Assembly: GCA_002371825.1 (NCBI GenBank)
Contig: DFHF01000037.1
Coordinates: 62,001-126,000, forward strand
From: Ruminococcus flavefaciens
GTDB taxonomy: Bacteria; Bacillota; Clostridia; Oscillospirales; Ruminococcaceae
Direction of reading: 5' to 3'
DNA: 64,000 nt
In this document: positions 48,838 to 57,283 of the stretch, one piece after another
Position numbering within the stretch: the stretch's first letter is position 1
Layout of the letters: the number at the start of each line of letters is the position of its first letter
Program-made: the position numbers and the translations under genes
The notes under the pieces: generated by a model
Seen by the model: the letters and a program-made list of their open reading frames with translations, nothing else
What the model was told of the DNA's origin: nothing
The model's database searches: none

Positions 48838-50307
48838 TCACACATACTGACACGGATCAGCTGAATGTTCAGCTATCTCAATATCAAGCTGCGGGAAACG
48901 TTCTTCAAGAACACGTCTCAGCTCCGGAAGCACTATATTCTCCGTGTGGAAATGACCACAGTCGAATACACAGATATTTTCATTTCTTCCACCATTTTCC
49001 GCAGAGATCCAGACATCATGCTTCACATCTCCAGTCACAAGAGCATCGCAGAACTTCTCATCAGCCAGTGAAATCATTGAACCGCCGGAGCCTGAGCAAA
49101 ATGCAGCTCTGCTTACAGTCTTACCGTCTTCACTGTTGAATCGGACGTATTCGCAGCCGAAGATCTCTTTTAGCTTTACTGCAAAATCCTTCCTGCTGAT
49201 CTCTTCTTCAAGATTCACGATCCAGCCAAGATTCAGACCGCCGCCCAGCTCCTCAAATGGCTCCGGCTCACCGGAGAGCTTGAAATTCTCCTTGAATTTT
49301 CTCAGTATTACACCATTTGTACCGCCAGAAGCAATATCAAGATTAGTGTGCATACAGATAGCAGCAGTATCAGTCCATATAAGGCTGTATACAGGGTCAT
49401 TTCTTGTTATGGATCTACGGGGATCGAATATGACAGGATGATGCGATATCACCAGATCTGCCCATTTACAGGAGGCTTCGCTGACGACCCGGTTGGTGAT
49501 ATCCAGTGCAAGCATGACTGTATCTGCTTCTCCCGACTGATTCTCCACCAGCAGTCCGGAATTATCCCATTTCTCCTGAGTGCAGAATGGATAAAGGCTG
49601 TCAAGATAGTCATAGATCTCTGAGATCTCAACACTTCCAACACCATTTTTCATTTTATAAGAAAGTGCAGAAAAGTGTGCAGGCTCACAGTCACGTCCGG
49701 CTTTTCTAAGATTATCTGCTATTTTAGAAAGGCGCTCCGCCTCACGCTGCCTGTACTTTTTTCCCAGCTCATCATTGTCATCAAAGAATCCATAAAGTGC
49801 ATCAAACTCCGTAAGATAGCGGAAATCCGGGTTATACTCAGCCGCCATGACTACATAAAGCTTATCCCCGTCCTCAACGACGTGCTCTTCCACGATCTTC
49901 ATCTGAAACTCATAGATCATTTTGCGGAGGTACTCCGGCTTAGACATGGGCTGCAATATCCAGCGGACATTTTTCTGCTCATAGCGGTCAACATCAGTTT
50001 TTTCAATGATATCAACAATAGTCTCACCGCCCATACCGGCAATGACGATATCCGTCACACCTTCAAGCGGGACATTCTCAAGGCCGTCAGACAATATCAG
50101 GCTTACTTTATCTGAGATCCCGTATTTTTCAACAGTCTTTCTTGCGGAATCAAGCGGTCCTTCCTTGATATCAGAGGCAATGACCTTGCAGCATTTGCCG
50201 CTGTTCACCAGTTCAGCAGCCAGCAGAGCGTGATCCGTTCCAACATCCACGACTATACCTTTTCCGCTGACTAACTCTGCACATTTATTCAATCTCGAAT
50301 CGAGCAT
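48838..50307 (-). CDS. trmK: TrmK-Nif3 fusion: tRNA m1A22 methyltransferase plus NIF3-like protein
   Basis: Single frame of 489 codons. Residues 1 to about 232 are TrmK (LVSGKGIVVDVGTDHALL, ASDIKEGPLDSARKTVEKYG, VIAGMGGETIVDII), modifying adenine 22 of tRNA. From about 236 on it is a NIF3/YqfO protein (ALDITNRVV, LVISHHPVIF, HTNLDIASGGTN, CVFDCGHFHTENIVLPEL) with the dinuclear metal ligands and without the central insert. In most Firmicutes these are two adjacent genes. No stop or frameshift lies at the joint. Start ATG 50307 after AGGAGAAA. Confidence 0.92.
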   Translation of the reverse strand: MLDSRLNKCAELVSGKGIVVDVGTDHALLAAELVNSGKCCKVIASDIKEGPLDSARKTVEKYGISDKVSLILSDGLENVPLEGVTDIVIAGMGGETIVDIIEKTDVDRYEQKNVRWILQPMSKPEYLRKMIYEFQMKIVEEHVVEDGDKLYVVMAAEYNPDFRYLTEFDALYGFFDDNDELGKKYRQREAERLSKIADNLRKAGRDCEPAHFSALSYKMKNGVGSVEISEIYDYLDSLYPFCTQEKWDNSGLLVENQSGEADTVMLALDITNRVVSEASCKWADLVISHHPVIFDPRRSITRNDPVYSLIWTDTAAICMHTNLDIASGGTNGVILRKFKENFKLSGEPEPFEELGGGLNLGWIVNLEEEISRKDFAVKLKEIFGCEYVRFNSEDGKTVSRAAFCSGSGGSMISLADEKFCDALVTGDVKHDVWISAENGGRNENICVFDCGHFHTENIVLPELRRVLEERFPQLDIEIAEHSADPCQYV

Positions 50308-50407
50308 ATCTTTCTCCTGTAGACACAAAATTTCAGGCGTGCCGGAACCGACACGCCCCAATTACATTCGGACATCTCCGCAATAAAATGCGGAATCGCA
50401 TTAGCGA

Positions 50408-50608
50408 TCATTTTTTCGCAAAAAAATCATTAAGCTTTTCAACGAGAATATCGGGGTCGGTTCCGTGAACGTCACAGGCTTCCTCGATGGACTCGCCACG
50501 TGATGCCGGACATCCCAGACAATGCATACCTATTTCTTGGAAAAACGATGCAGTGCCAATGTCAGCATCAAGAATATCGCCAATGATTGCTTCCTTAGTT
50601 ACTTTCAT
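50408..50608 (-). CDS. DUF1858 protein
   Basis: Protein of 66 aa: TKEAIIGDILDADIGTASFFQEIGMHCLGCPASRGESIEEAC with the CxxC (CLGC) typical of DUF1858, annotated elsewhere as hybrid-cluster-protein-associated redox disulfide. Probably a small redox or metal protein. GGGTGGGG before the ATG. Flanking gaps hold only weak hairpins (ATGCG/CGCAT downstream). Confidence 0.92.
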   Translation of the reverse strand: MKVTKEAIIGDILDADIGTASFFQEIGMHCLGCPASRGESIEEACDVHGTDPDILVEKLNDFFAKK

Positions 50609-50712
50609 TTTTCCCCACCCTTTATAGGCTGAAAAATCGCAATTTAATTCAATTTTTCAGTTATAATAACCGTTCAGGCGCTTGTCGCCCCGGGTACCAA
50701 TACTTTAGTTGA

Positions 50713-50988
50713 TCAGGCCTCGTTCATTTTAGCGAAACATTCGCTGCAATATACAGCTCTTCCCTCTTTAGGCTCGAAGGGAACCTTTGCCTCACCGCCG
50801 CATGAAGCGCAAGTAGCTGTGTACATAACTCTCTCAGCCTTACCTGCATTCTTTCTTGCGTCACGGCAAGCCTTACATCTCTGAGGCTCATTTACAAAGC
50901 CTTTCTCAGCGTAAAATTCCTGTTCGCCTGCGGAGAAAATAAACTCGTTGCCGCATTCCTTGCAGACTAATGTCTTGTCTTCGTACAT
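50713..50988 (-). CDS. Double zinc-ribbon protein
   Basis: Protein of 91 aa with two zinc-ribbon units: LVCKECGNEFIFSAGEQEFY with CKACRDARK (probable zinc-binding domain), and a CxxCxxSSSS-like unit TATCASCGGEAKVPFEP with YCSECF. Such proteins are common in Clostridia; function unknown, perhaps nucleic-acid binding. GAGG before the ATG. Confidence 0.9.
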   Translation of the reverse strand: MYEDKTLVCKECGNEFIFSAGEQEFYAEKGFVNEPQRCKACRDARKNAGKAERVMYTATCASCGGEAKVPFEPKEGRAVYCSECFAKMNEA

Positions 50989-51015
50989 TTCTATATACCT
51001 CGCTTAAAATATTTG

Positions 51016-51078
51016 GACCATGGTCGGACTCTCACCTACATCTTTGAATAACAACGCTCTCTTTTGAGCTACACGGTC
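51016..51078 (-). other. tRNA-like 63-nt structure overlapping the sigma-factor stop codon
   Basis: On the minus strand GACCGTG (51078-51072) can pair over 7 bp with CATGGTC (51022-51016), followed inside by a TA and a GCTC/GAGC stem as in a D-arm. The D-loop lacks GG, the anticodon arm does not fold and the total is about 10 nt short, so it is no functional tRNA. It might be a tRNA remnant or a structured 3' end. Confidence 0.35.
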
Positions 51079-51713
51079 ATGTTCAATTTATTTATCAGTG
51101 AACGCAGCTTACGTCTTGCACGCTGAATTGCGTTATCAACTGATTTTTCACTTATTCCCATCTTATCCGCTGCGGAGCGATAGCTCACACCCTCCATGCT
51201 CAGTTCAAGAGCACTTTTTTCAACAGGTGTCAGCAAAGTATTCATACCATTCAAGAGTTCTGAAATAAACTCCTTGTAGAGATAGATACTTTCCGGAGTC
51301 TCCTCAACTGAGAGTTCTTCGGACTCATTCTCCTCGCTGATAATATCAGAACGTATGGGAGCTTTCTTTGACCTTGCAGAAATAGTTCGCATCCGGTTAA
51401 CGATACAAACCTCAGCATAGGTACTGAACTTAACTCCACGGCTGCTGTCAAAAGAGACTATCGCCCTGAACAGGCTAAGCATTCCCTCCTGCCGCAGATC
51501 GTCACTGTCGGTTTCATGATCCGCAAAAATTTCCGATTTAATAGAAATAAGCTTCATATAGCGTGACATCAGAACAGCAGCTGCATTCTTGTCATTTCTG
51601 GCAAGAAGAGCAAGCTCCTCATCAGTTTTAGCGCTGAATTCATTTAAATTGAAATCCAAATCAAGCAAGATATCCACCAACATTCCGGATATTGCCGGCA
51701 CAATAGTCAGCAA
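51069..51713 (-). CDS. Sigma-70 family factor, SigH-like
   Basis: Protein of up to 214 aa. Region 2: AAAVLMSRYMKLISIKSEIF, DSDDLRQEGMLSLFRAIVSFDSSRGVKFSTYAEVCIVNRM; region 4: LTPVEKSALELSMEGVSYRSAADKMGISEKSVDNAIQRARRKL. The layout matches SigH of sporulating Firmicutes. The start is uncertain: TTG at 51713 has no good ribosome-binding site, an ATG at 51683 and a TTG near 51665 are alternatives. Lies upstream of the zinc-ribbon gene and downstream of the DivIVA-like gene on the same strand. Confidence 0.85.
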   Translation of the reverse strand: MLTIVPAISGMLVDILLDLDFNLNEFSAKTDEELALLARNDKNAAAVLMSRYMKLISIKSEIFADHETDSDDLRQEGMLSLFRAIVSFDSSRGVKFSTYAEVCIVNRMRTISARSKKAPIRSDIISEENESEELSVEETPESIYLYKEFISELLNGMNTLLTPVEKSALELSMEGVSYRSAADKMGISEKSVDNAIQRARRKLRSLINKLNMTV

Positions 51714-51740
51714 TCAGTTTCTAAACGTATAAACCGCAGG

Positions 51741-51770
51741 CCTTCTGTCCGGACAAAGCCGGGCAGAAGG
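51741..51770 (-). terminator. Hairpin after the DivIVA-like gene
   Basis: CCTTCTGTCCGG (51741-51752) with CCGGGCAGAAGG (51759-51770), one mismatch. No T run follows on the minus strand, so termination may be weak. Confidence 0.45.
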
Positions 51771-51783
51771 GGCGGTCATAAGA

Positions 51784-53319
51784 TCATGATTCAGGATTCT
51801 TTGCAGCTTCCTCTTCGGCAGCCTTAAGAAGCTCAGCCATATCGAAGCTGAAATTATTCTTCTTAGCAGGCTGGGGCTGTGGCTTGGGCTGCTCCTGCTG
51901 AGGAGCCTGAGCAGGCTTGCTCACATTATTATTTGACTGGTTAAATGAATTAGAGCCTAAACCTGAAAATGAATCTGTCTTTGCATTTGAAGCAACAGAT
52001 GCAGGAGAAGCTGAACTGAGATCAGAAAGTGAAGCCTTGGGAGCCTCTGTTGCCTTAAAATCGGCCTTAGGAGCCTCAGCCTTCTTAACTGCGCCTGTGT
52101 CAGAAGTATCTATAGTCTTCTTAGCCTCACCGATTATGAGCTGAGCTTCGCTCATGCGGTCTGTAGCCTGATTTGTGAGACGTGTGAGGACAGATGTGAT
52201 GTCGTTGAACTTAGTATTAACGCTTTCGATCTCGTTAAGGAGCATATTGCGTACTGTAGCAGACATAGCATTGACCTTATCTGCATGAGCATTAGCATCG
52301 TCAACGGTGATCTTAGCCTGATCATTAGCCTCCTTGATGCAGGCCTCAGCGGTTGTATTAGCATTAGAGATAGTCTTTTCAGCCTCAGAATTAGCATCCC
52401 TGAGGATCTGCTCAGCCTTAGCGTTAGCCTCTCTTGTGACCTTATCCGCATTTTTCTGAGCTTCGATAGTGATCTTTCCTGCAGTTTTCTGAGCTTCTGT
52501 GAAGAGAGCACCCATATCGAAGGAAGAAGGAATGATGCTTCCGCCATTTTCCTTGAGGTCTTCGATCTCTTCCTTGAGCTTAGCGATCTCTGTATCCTTG
52601 CTTGCGAGGAGAGAATCAACCTGATTTACCTTAGAAGCGTTATCTGACGACTCACGGGTCTTGTCAGCGAGTTCCTTAGTCTTAGCATTGAGATCAGAAG
52701 TGAGCTTAGCGATCTCCTGCTTAGCCTTTGCAAGCTCTGCGCTCTCATTACCGGAAGCAGCACCTGCACCGGCAGCAGCCTTAGACTCAGCAGCCTTAAG
52801 CTGATTGCGGAGATTATCTATTTCCTTCTTAGCAGCTTCAAGTGCAGCAGCAGACTGAGCGTTTGCCTGAGCATTATTTCCGCCGGCAGCAGCCTTTGCC
52901 TCAGCAGCCTTGAGCTGATTCTTAAGGTTATCTATCTCCTTCTTAGCAGCTTCGAGTGCAGCAGCAGTCTGGGCATTAGCCTGAGCAGCAGCATTTGCAG
53001 CACCGGGGCCGCCTGCCTTAAGCTGATTGATAAGCTTCTGATCGTCCTCTATCTTCTTCTTGAGTTCCTCATTCTCCTTCTTTGCAGCTCTGAGAGCGTT
53101 ATTGGAGTTATTGAGCTTCTCCTGAAGGTTTTCCATCTGATTACGGGTCTTGATGAGCTCCTGAGGGTCTGAAGCCGGACCAGATTCCTTTGCGTTCTTG
53201 AGTTCGTCCTCAAGGGAAACGATCTTAGAATTAAGTTCATCGAGGTATGTCATAACATCCTCTTTGACAAATCCCTTTTGACCGATCTTAGTTTCTCTTA
53301 ATACTGTTGGTTCGTCCAT
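51784..53319 (-). CDS. DivIVA-like coiled-coil protein
   Basis: Protein of 511 aa. The N-terminus (GQKGFVKEDVMTYLDELNSKI) resembles the DivIVA membrane-binding head, followed by very long coiled coils and a Pro/Gln/Asn-rich tail with a final helix. Two consecutive segments of about 38 residues, each with AALEAAKKEIDNL and QLKAAE, are nearly identical: an internal duplication. A later stretch (AQKNADKVTREANAKAEQIL) is typical of DivIVA/GpsB-like C-terminal coils. Probably a polar or septal scaffold, beside ftsZ. Start chosen at ATG 53319 with GGAG upstream; an ATG at 53331 is possible. Confidence 0.82.
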   Translation of the reverse strand: MDEPTVLRETKIGQKGFVKEDVMTYLDELNSKIVSLEDELKNAKESGPASDPQELIKTRNQMENLQEKLNNSNNALRAAKKENEELKKKIEDDQKLINQLKAGGPGAANAAAQANAQTAAALEAAKKEIDNLKNQLKAAEAKAAAGGNNAQANAQSAAALEAAKKEIDNLRNQLKAAESKAAAGAGAASGNESAELAKAKQEIAKLTSDLNAKTKELADKTRESSDNASKVNQVDSLLASKDTEIAKLKEEIEDLKENGGSIIPSSFDMGALFTEAQKTAGKITIEAQKNADKVTREANAKAEQILRDANSEAEKTISNANTTAEACIKEANDQAKITVDDANAHADKVNAMSATVRNMLLNEIESVNTKFNDITSVLTRLTNQATDRMSEAQLIIGEAKKTIDTSDTGAVKKAEAPKADFKATEAPKASLSDLSSASPASVASNAKTDSFSGLGSNSFNQSNNNVSKPAQAPQQEQPKPQPQPAKKNNFSFDMAELLKAAEEEAAKNPES

Positions 53320-53496
53320 GATACACTCCATTTCCCCCCGGGCTCGCCGAGGTCAAAAAAATTCAAGGAAATAATTTGCCTTTAATATATTATAACAGAT
53401 TCAATATATTATTTCAACTATTAATATGTAGAATTTTTTCGTTGATTTTAGTGCATTTTACTATAATAATTGGTTGAAATATACTACTGGTAAACA

Positions 53497-53525
53497 AAAA
53501 AGGCCTCCCAAATGGGAAGCCTTCA
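53497..53525 (-). terminator. Terminator of ftsZ
   Basis: Minus-strand stem AGGCTTCCC with GGGAGGCCT (53522-53514 and 53509-53501), ATTT loop, tail TTTTTTG. Confidence 0.9.
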
Positions 53526-53535
53526 CATATTTTAA

Positions 53536-54660
53536 TCAGTTGCCGAGCATCTTGAAGATGTCATCAAGGTCATAATCCTGATTGGATGACGGAGTCTTAG
53601 GAGCATTATTGCTGCCAAATCCAAGGCCGTCAATAAGAGGATTCTCGATAGAGATAACATCCTCTTCATTTTCTTCAACAGGAAGAGCATCGGGATCAAC
53701 TTCATCGTCAAATCCGGCAGCGATAACTGTAATAGTCATCTCGTCGGACATATCTTCCTTGAATGCTGTACCGAAGATGAACTCTACATCGTCTGCTGCT
53801 GTATCTGTTATCATCTTTGTAGCTGCATCCACATCGGAAGAAAGGATATCCTCTGACATAGCGATATTGATAAGGAGTCTCTTAGCGCCGGAGATAGATG
53901 TCTCAAGCAGCGGGCTGGAGATAACTGCCTGAGCTGCATCTCTTGCCTTGTCCTTGCCTGAACCGTGACCGATAGCCATGTGAGCGTAACCTGCGCCCTT
54001 CATGATAGTAGAAACGTCTGCGAAGTCCAGATTTATGTAACCCTCTTCAACGATGAGGTCGGAAATACTCTTGACACCTGTCTTGAGAACTTCATCGGAA
54101 AGTGCGAATGACTGCATCATTGTAAGAGGCTTATCCTGACCAACGAGAAGTCTCTCATTGGGGATAACGATAAGTGAGTCAACGTACTTTCTCAACTCTG
54201 CGATACCTTTTTCAGCCTGAGCCATTTTCTGCTCTCTCTCAAAAAGGAAGGGCTTTGTAACAACAGCAACAGTAAGGATGTCCATTTCCTTAGCGATCTT
54301 TGCAACAACAGGAGCTGCGCCGGTACCTGTACCGCCGCCCATACCGGCTGTGATAAAGATCATATCAGCGCCCTTAAGGTGTGTCTCGATCTCGTCACGG
54401 TTCTCCTCAGCGCTGCGCTGGCCTATCTCAGGCTTATTTCCTGCGCCTCTGCCCTTAGTGAGCTTTGCACCGATCGGGATCCTTGTAGTAGCTCTTGACT
54501 TGTTAAGAGCCTTGGCATCTGTATTGATAGCAATATATTCAATATTATTAACTCCGGAATCCACCATGCAGTTAACGGCATTTCCGCCGCCGCCGCCGAC
54601 ACCGATGACCTTTATATTTACATCGGGTTCAAGTGTTTCCTCATAATTGAAATCTGACAT
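53536..54660 (-). CDS. ftsZ: Cell-division GTPase FtsZ
   Basis: Protein of 374 aa forming the Z-ring. Seen: VIGVGGGGGNAVNCM, tubulin signature AGMGGGTGTGAAPVVA, NLDFADVSTIMKGAGYAHMAIG (T7 loop), and a short tail ending DYDLDDIFKMLGN. The end differs from the usual conserved peptide (IPxFLR), so its membrane-anchor partner may be unusual; no ftsA is in the cluster. AGGAGG before the ATG. Last gene of the dcw cluster. Confidence 0.98.
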   Translation of the reverse strand: MSDFNYEETLEPDVNIKVIGVGGGGGNAVNCMVDSGVNNIEYIAINTDAKALNKSRATTRIPIGAKLTKGRGAGNKPEIGQRSAEENRDEIETHLKGADMIFITAGMGGGTGTGAAPVVAKIAKEMDILTVAVVTKPFLFEREQKMAQAEKGIAELRKYVDSLIVIPNERLLVGQDKPLTMMQSFALSDEVLKTGVKSISDLIVEEGYINLDFADVSTIMKGAGYAHMAIGHGSGKDKARDAAQAVISSPLLETSISGAKRLLINIAMSEDILSSDVDAATKMITDTAADDVEFIFGTAFKEDMSDEMTITVIAAGFDDEVDPDALPVEENEEDVISIENPLIDGLGFGSNNAPKTPSSNQDYDLDDIFKMLGN

Positions 54661-54837
54661 TCTATACTCCTCCTATTTATATTATCCATGTATTTTAACA
54701 AATGGTCATAGTAATCTCTATAAATACACTTATTATTTTAGCATAATATTATGACTTTTTCAAGACGTTATTTTAAAATTTCAATTTTCAGCACTTCCGC
54801 CGGTTCTCAGCGTTTTTTTTAGTGCAGATTTCACAAA

Positions 54838-55959
54838 TCAATACTGAACATAGTCGTTATTGTACTGATCGTCTCCGCCGTACCAGCCACCGCCGTTTTC
54901 CCAGTTGTTGCCGTCCTGACCGTATCCCCAGTCATTATTTGCGGAGTTATCATTCCAGCCATCGTTGTAGTTCTGACCGTAATCCTCACCGCCGCTCTGT
55001 TCATCATCCTGAGGAGGCTCGGTGGTAGGCTCAGTAGGGTCGTTGGCACGGTCAAAGCCTGCTACCTGTCCGGGATCGTATTCAGAAACTTCTCCGGCGG
55101 GGTCACCGTTAGCATCGGTAGGCCTTGGCTTGGTAGGCTCGATCTTTTCTGTGGATTCCGCAGGTTCATCAGTCATTCTGAAGCTGCACATATTAGTGCC
55201 GTACATTGTGAGATAGCCCTTCTTGCCCTTTACGGATTCATCCTCCATGACATTAGCCGCAAGATTCAGTTTATACTCTACATCATTCCAGCCGCCCATT
55301 TTGAATATCATACCGTTTTTGTAATTTACAACGATGTTGAATTCATCGGACATATCAAGGGTGGCTATATCGCTTTCCTTTTTCTCACTTATGCTCTTGA
55401 TAAGCTCCTGGAAAGCCTCGGATTTATGCTCGTTTTCGGTCTCTATAGCCTTTCCGGCAGTAAGATCAGCCGGTTCATAGCCATATATTATCGGAAGCCC
55501 GTTTGACATATAGCTGGTACTGTTCCCGTTGTCTACCAGTATTTTTCCCTTTTTGCTGACAAGAAGTGTTCCCCCGTCATAAACGACATTGAATGCAGGT
55601 ATGCACTTAGTGACCTTTATCTCCAGCGAGGAAGGGAATTTTTTCTTTACTGTGGCAGTCTCCACATACAGCAGCTTATCGAGGATCGCCTGTTCGCTCT
55701 TTGCGGTATCAAGTCTAAGGAGGTTATCTCCCTCACTTATCCCCGAGGCCTGAACTATCTCTTCAGCTGAGTACATATCAGATTCACCTGACACTCTTAT
55801 CTTCTTTATATTAAATAAGAAGGTATGGCAAATAGTTATGCCTGCTGTTACAACAAGCAGCACAACCGCAAGCACATAGAGATTGTTCCAGCGTCTGCGC
55901 CTTCTGATACGCTTTCTGCTGTTCTGTCTTTCGACGGTAGTCTTTTCTACATCTTTCAT
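54838..55959 (-). CDS. ftsQ: FtsQ/DivIB division protein with long low-complexity tail
   Basis: Protein of 373 aa. Basic cytoplasmic N-terminus (RKRIRRRRRW), one membrane helix (about 27-50), POTRA domain (NIKKIRVSGESDMYSAEEIVQASG) and FtsQ beta domain. The last about 95 residues are Pro/Thr/Glu-rich and then Asn, Gly, Asp, Tyr and Trp-rich, a tail outside the cell not seen in standard FtsQ. The start is ATG 55959, after GGAGAAA. Lies between murA and ftsZ as in other Clostridia. The 177-bp gap to ftsZ is AT-rich and probably holds an ftsZ promoter. Confidence 0.9.
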   Translation of the reverse strand: MKDVEKTTVERQNSRKRIRRRRRWNNLYVLAVVLLVVTAGITICHTFLFNIKKIRVSGESDMYSAEEIVQASGISEGDNLLRLDTAKSEQAILDKLLYVETATVKKKFPSSLEIKVTKCIPAFNVVYDGGTLLVSKKGKILVDNGNSTSYMSNGLPIIYGYEPADLTAGKAIETENEHKSEAFQELIKSISEKKESDIATLDMSDEFNIVVNYKNGMIFKMGGWNDVEYKLNLAANVMEDESVKGKKGYLTMYGTNMCSFRMTDEPAESTEKIEPTKPRPTDANGDPAGEVSEYDPGQVAGFDRANDPTEPTTEPPQDDEQSGGEDYGQNYNDGWNDNSANNDWGYGQDGNNWENGGGWYGGDDQYNNDYVQY

Positions 55960-55972
55960 ATTTTCTCCGATC

Positions 55973-57232
55973 CTATACCCTGCGGATATCTCCGCCAAGA
56001 AGTCTTATCGATTCTTCAAATTTTTCATAGCCTCTGTCGATATGGGAGATCCGTGTTATCTCCGACGTGCCTTCAGCTGCAAGAGCTGCGGCTGCCATTG
56101 CAGCTCCGCCCCGCAGATCAGTAGCCTCAACACTTGCTCCGCTGAGCTTTGATACTCCCTTTACAACAGCGACTTTCCCAAGTACCTGTATATCCGCTCC
56201 CATTTTCACAAGAGCTTCAGTGTGACGATAGCGGCAATCGAAAATATTCTCCTCAAAGATACTCGTTCCGTCAGCCAGAGTCAGTGCAGACATCAGCACC
56301 GCCTGTGCATCAGTAGGAAATCCCGGATGAGGCATTGTCCTTATCCTGTCCGGGACCGCTCTTAGTCTCGGACTGCTCCTGAGGTATATTTTCCCGCCGC
56401 CTGTATATATGCTGCATCCCGTTTGTTCAAGCACCGTAAGAAATGGCTCCATTTCCGGGATGCAGGCATTTTTAAGTATGATTTCTCCGCCGGCAGCTGC
56501 TGTCATCGAAAGATATGTAGCTCCGGCAATACGGTCAGGCATGATACTGTATTCACAGCCATGCAGCTTCATCCTGCCGTTTACGACTATACTGCTGCCT
56601 CCGTCGCCGGAAATATCCGCTCCGCAGGCTCTCAGGAATCCACAGAGATCACAGATCTCCGGCTCCCTTGCAGCATTGTTTATAACAGTCTCACCTTCCG
56701 CAGTTACCGCACAGAGGATGATATTCTCAGTAGCTCCCACAGAAGGAAATGACAGATTTATCTTTGCGCCCTTTGCTTTTCCGCCGGACGTCCGGCAGAG
56801 TATCCGACCACCGCCCTCCCGGACATCGACACCCATTTTCCGCATTGCTGCAAGGTGCATATCAATTGGGCGGGGCCCCAGCTCACAGCCTCCGGGCACA
56901 CTGACTGTACATTCGCCCATTCTTCCCAGCATGGCTCCCATAAATATAATGGAAGAACGCATCTCACGCATAAGCGCCTCAGGTATCTCCGTACCGGTAA
57001 CTGCAGACGAGTCCACCATAACTGTATTCCCTGAGAATCCGCAGCGGCAGCCGAGGCAATTGAGAATCCTCGACGCAGAATAGACATCGGTGAGCCTTGG
57101 ACAATTATGCAGCGTGCAGTCCTCTCCGCAGAGCAGTGCCGCTGCAATTATAGGTAGGGCACTGTTTTTGCAGCCCTGCAGGGATAGCTCCCCACGAAGT
57201 CTGTTTCCGCCCTTTATTATCAGTTTCTGCAT
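55973..57232 (-). CDS. murA: UDP-N-acetylglucosamine 1-carboxyvinyltransferase
   Basis: Protein of 419 aa carrying out the first committed step of peptidoglycan synthesis (enolpyruvyl transfer). Seen: GGNRLRGELSLQGCKNSALPII, catalytic Cys in SVPGGCELGPRPIDMH (fosfomycin target), GHPGFPTDAQA-like PHPGFPTDAQ and RYRHTEALVKMGADI. The start is the ATG at 57232, close to GAGGTGG. Located between murG and ftsQ, 13 bp before ftsQ. Confidence 0.96.
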   Translation of the reverse strand: MQKLIIKGGNRLRGELSLQGCKNSALPIIAAALLCGEDCTLHNCPRLTDVYSASRILNCLGCRCGFSGNTVMVDSSAVTGTEIPEALMREMRSSIIFMGAMLGRMGECTVSVPGGCELGPRPIDMHLAAMRKMGVDVREGGGRILCRTSGGKAKGAKINLSFPSVGATENIILCAVTAEGETVINNAAREPEICDLCGFLRACGADISGDGGSSIVVNGRMKLHGCEYSIMPDRIAGATYLSMTAAAGGEIILKNACIPEMEPFLTVLEQTGCSIYTGGGKIYLRSSPRLRAVPDRIRTMPHPGFPTDAQAVLMSALTLADGTSIFEENIFDCRYRHTEALVKMGADIQVLGKVAVVKGVSKLSGASVEATDLRGGAAMAAAALAAEGTSEITRISHIDRGYEKFEESIRLLGGDIRRV

Positions 57233-57283
57233 CAAACCACCTCACAGCATTTTTTGTATATTATGCCATGAGATGTTCTTATG

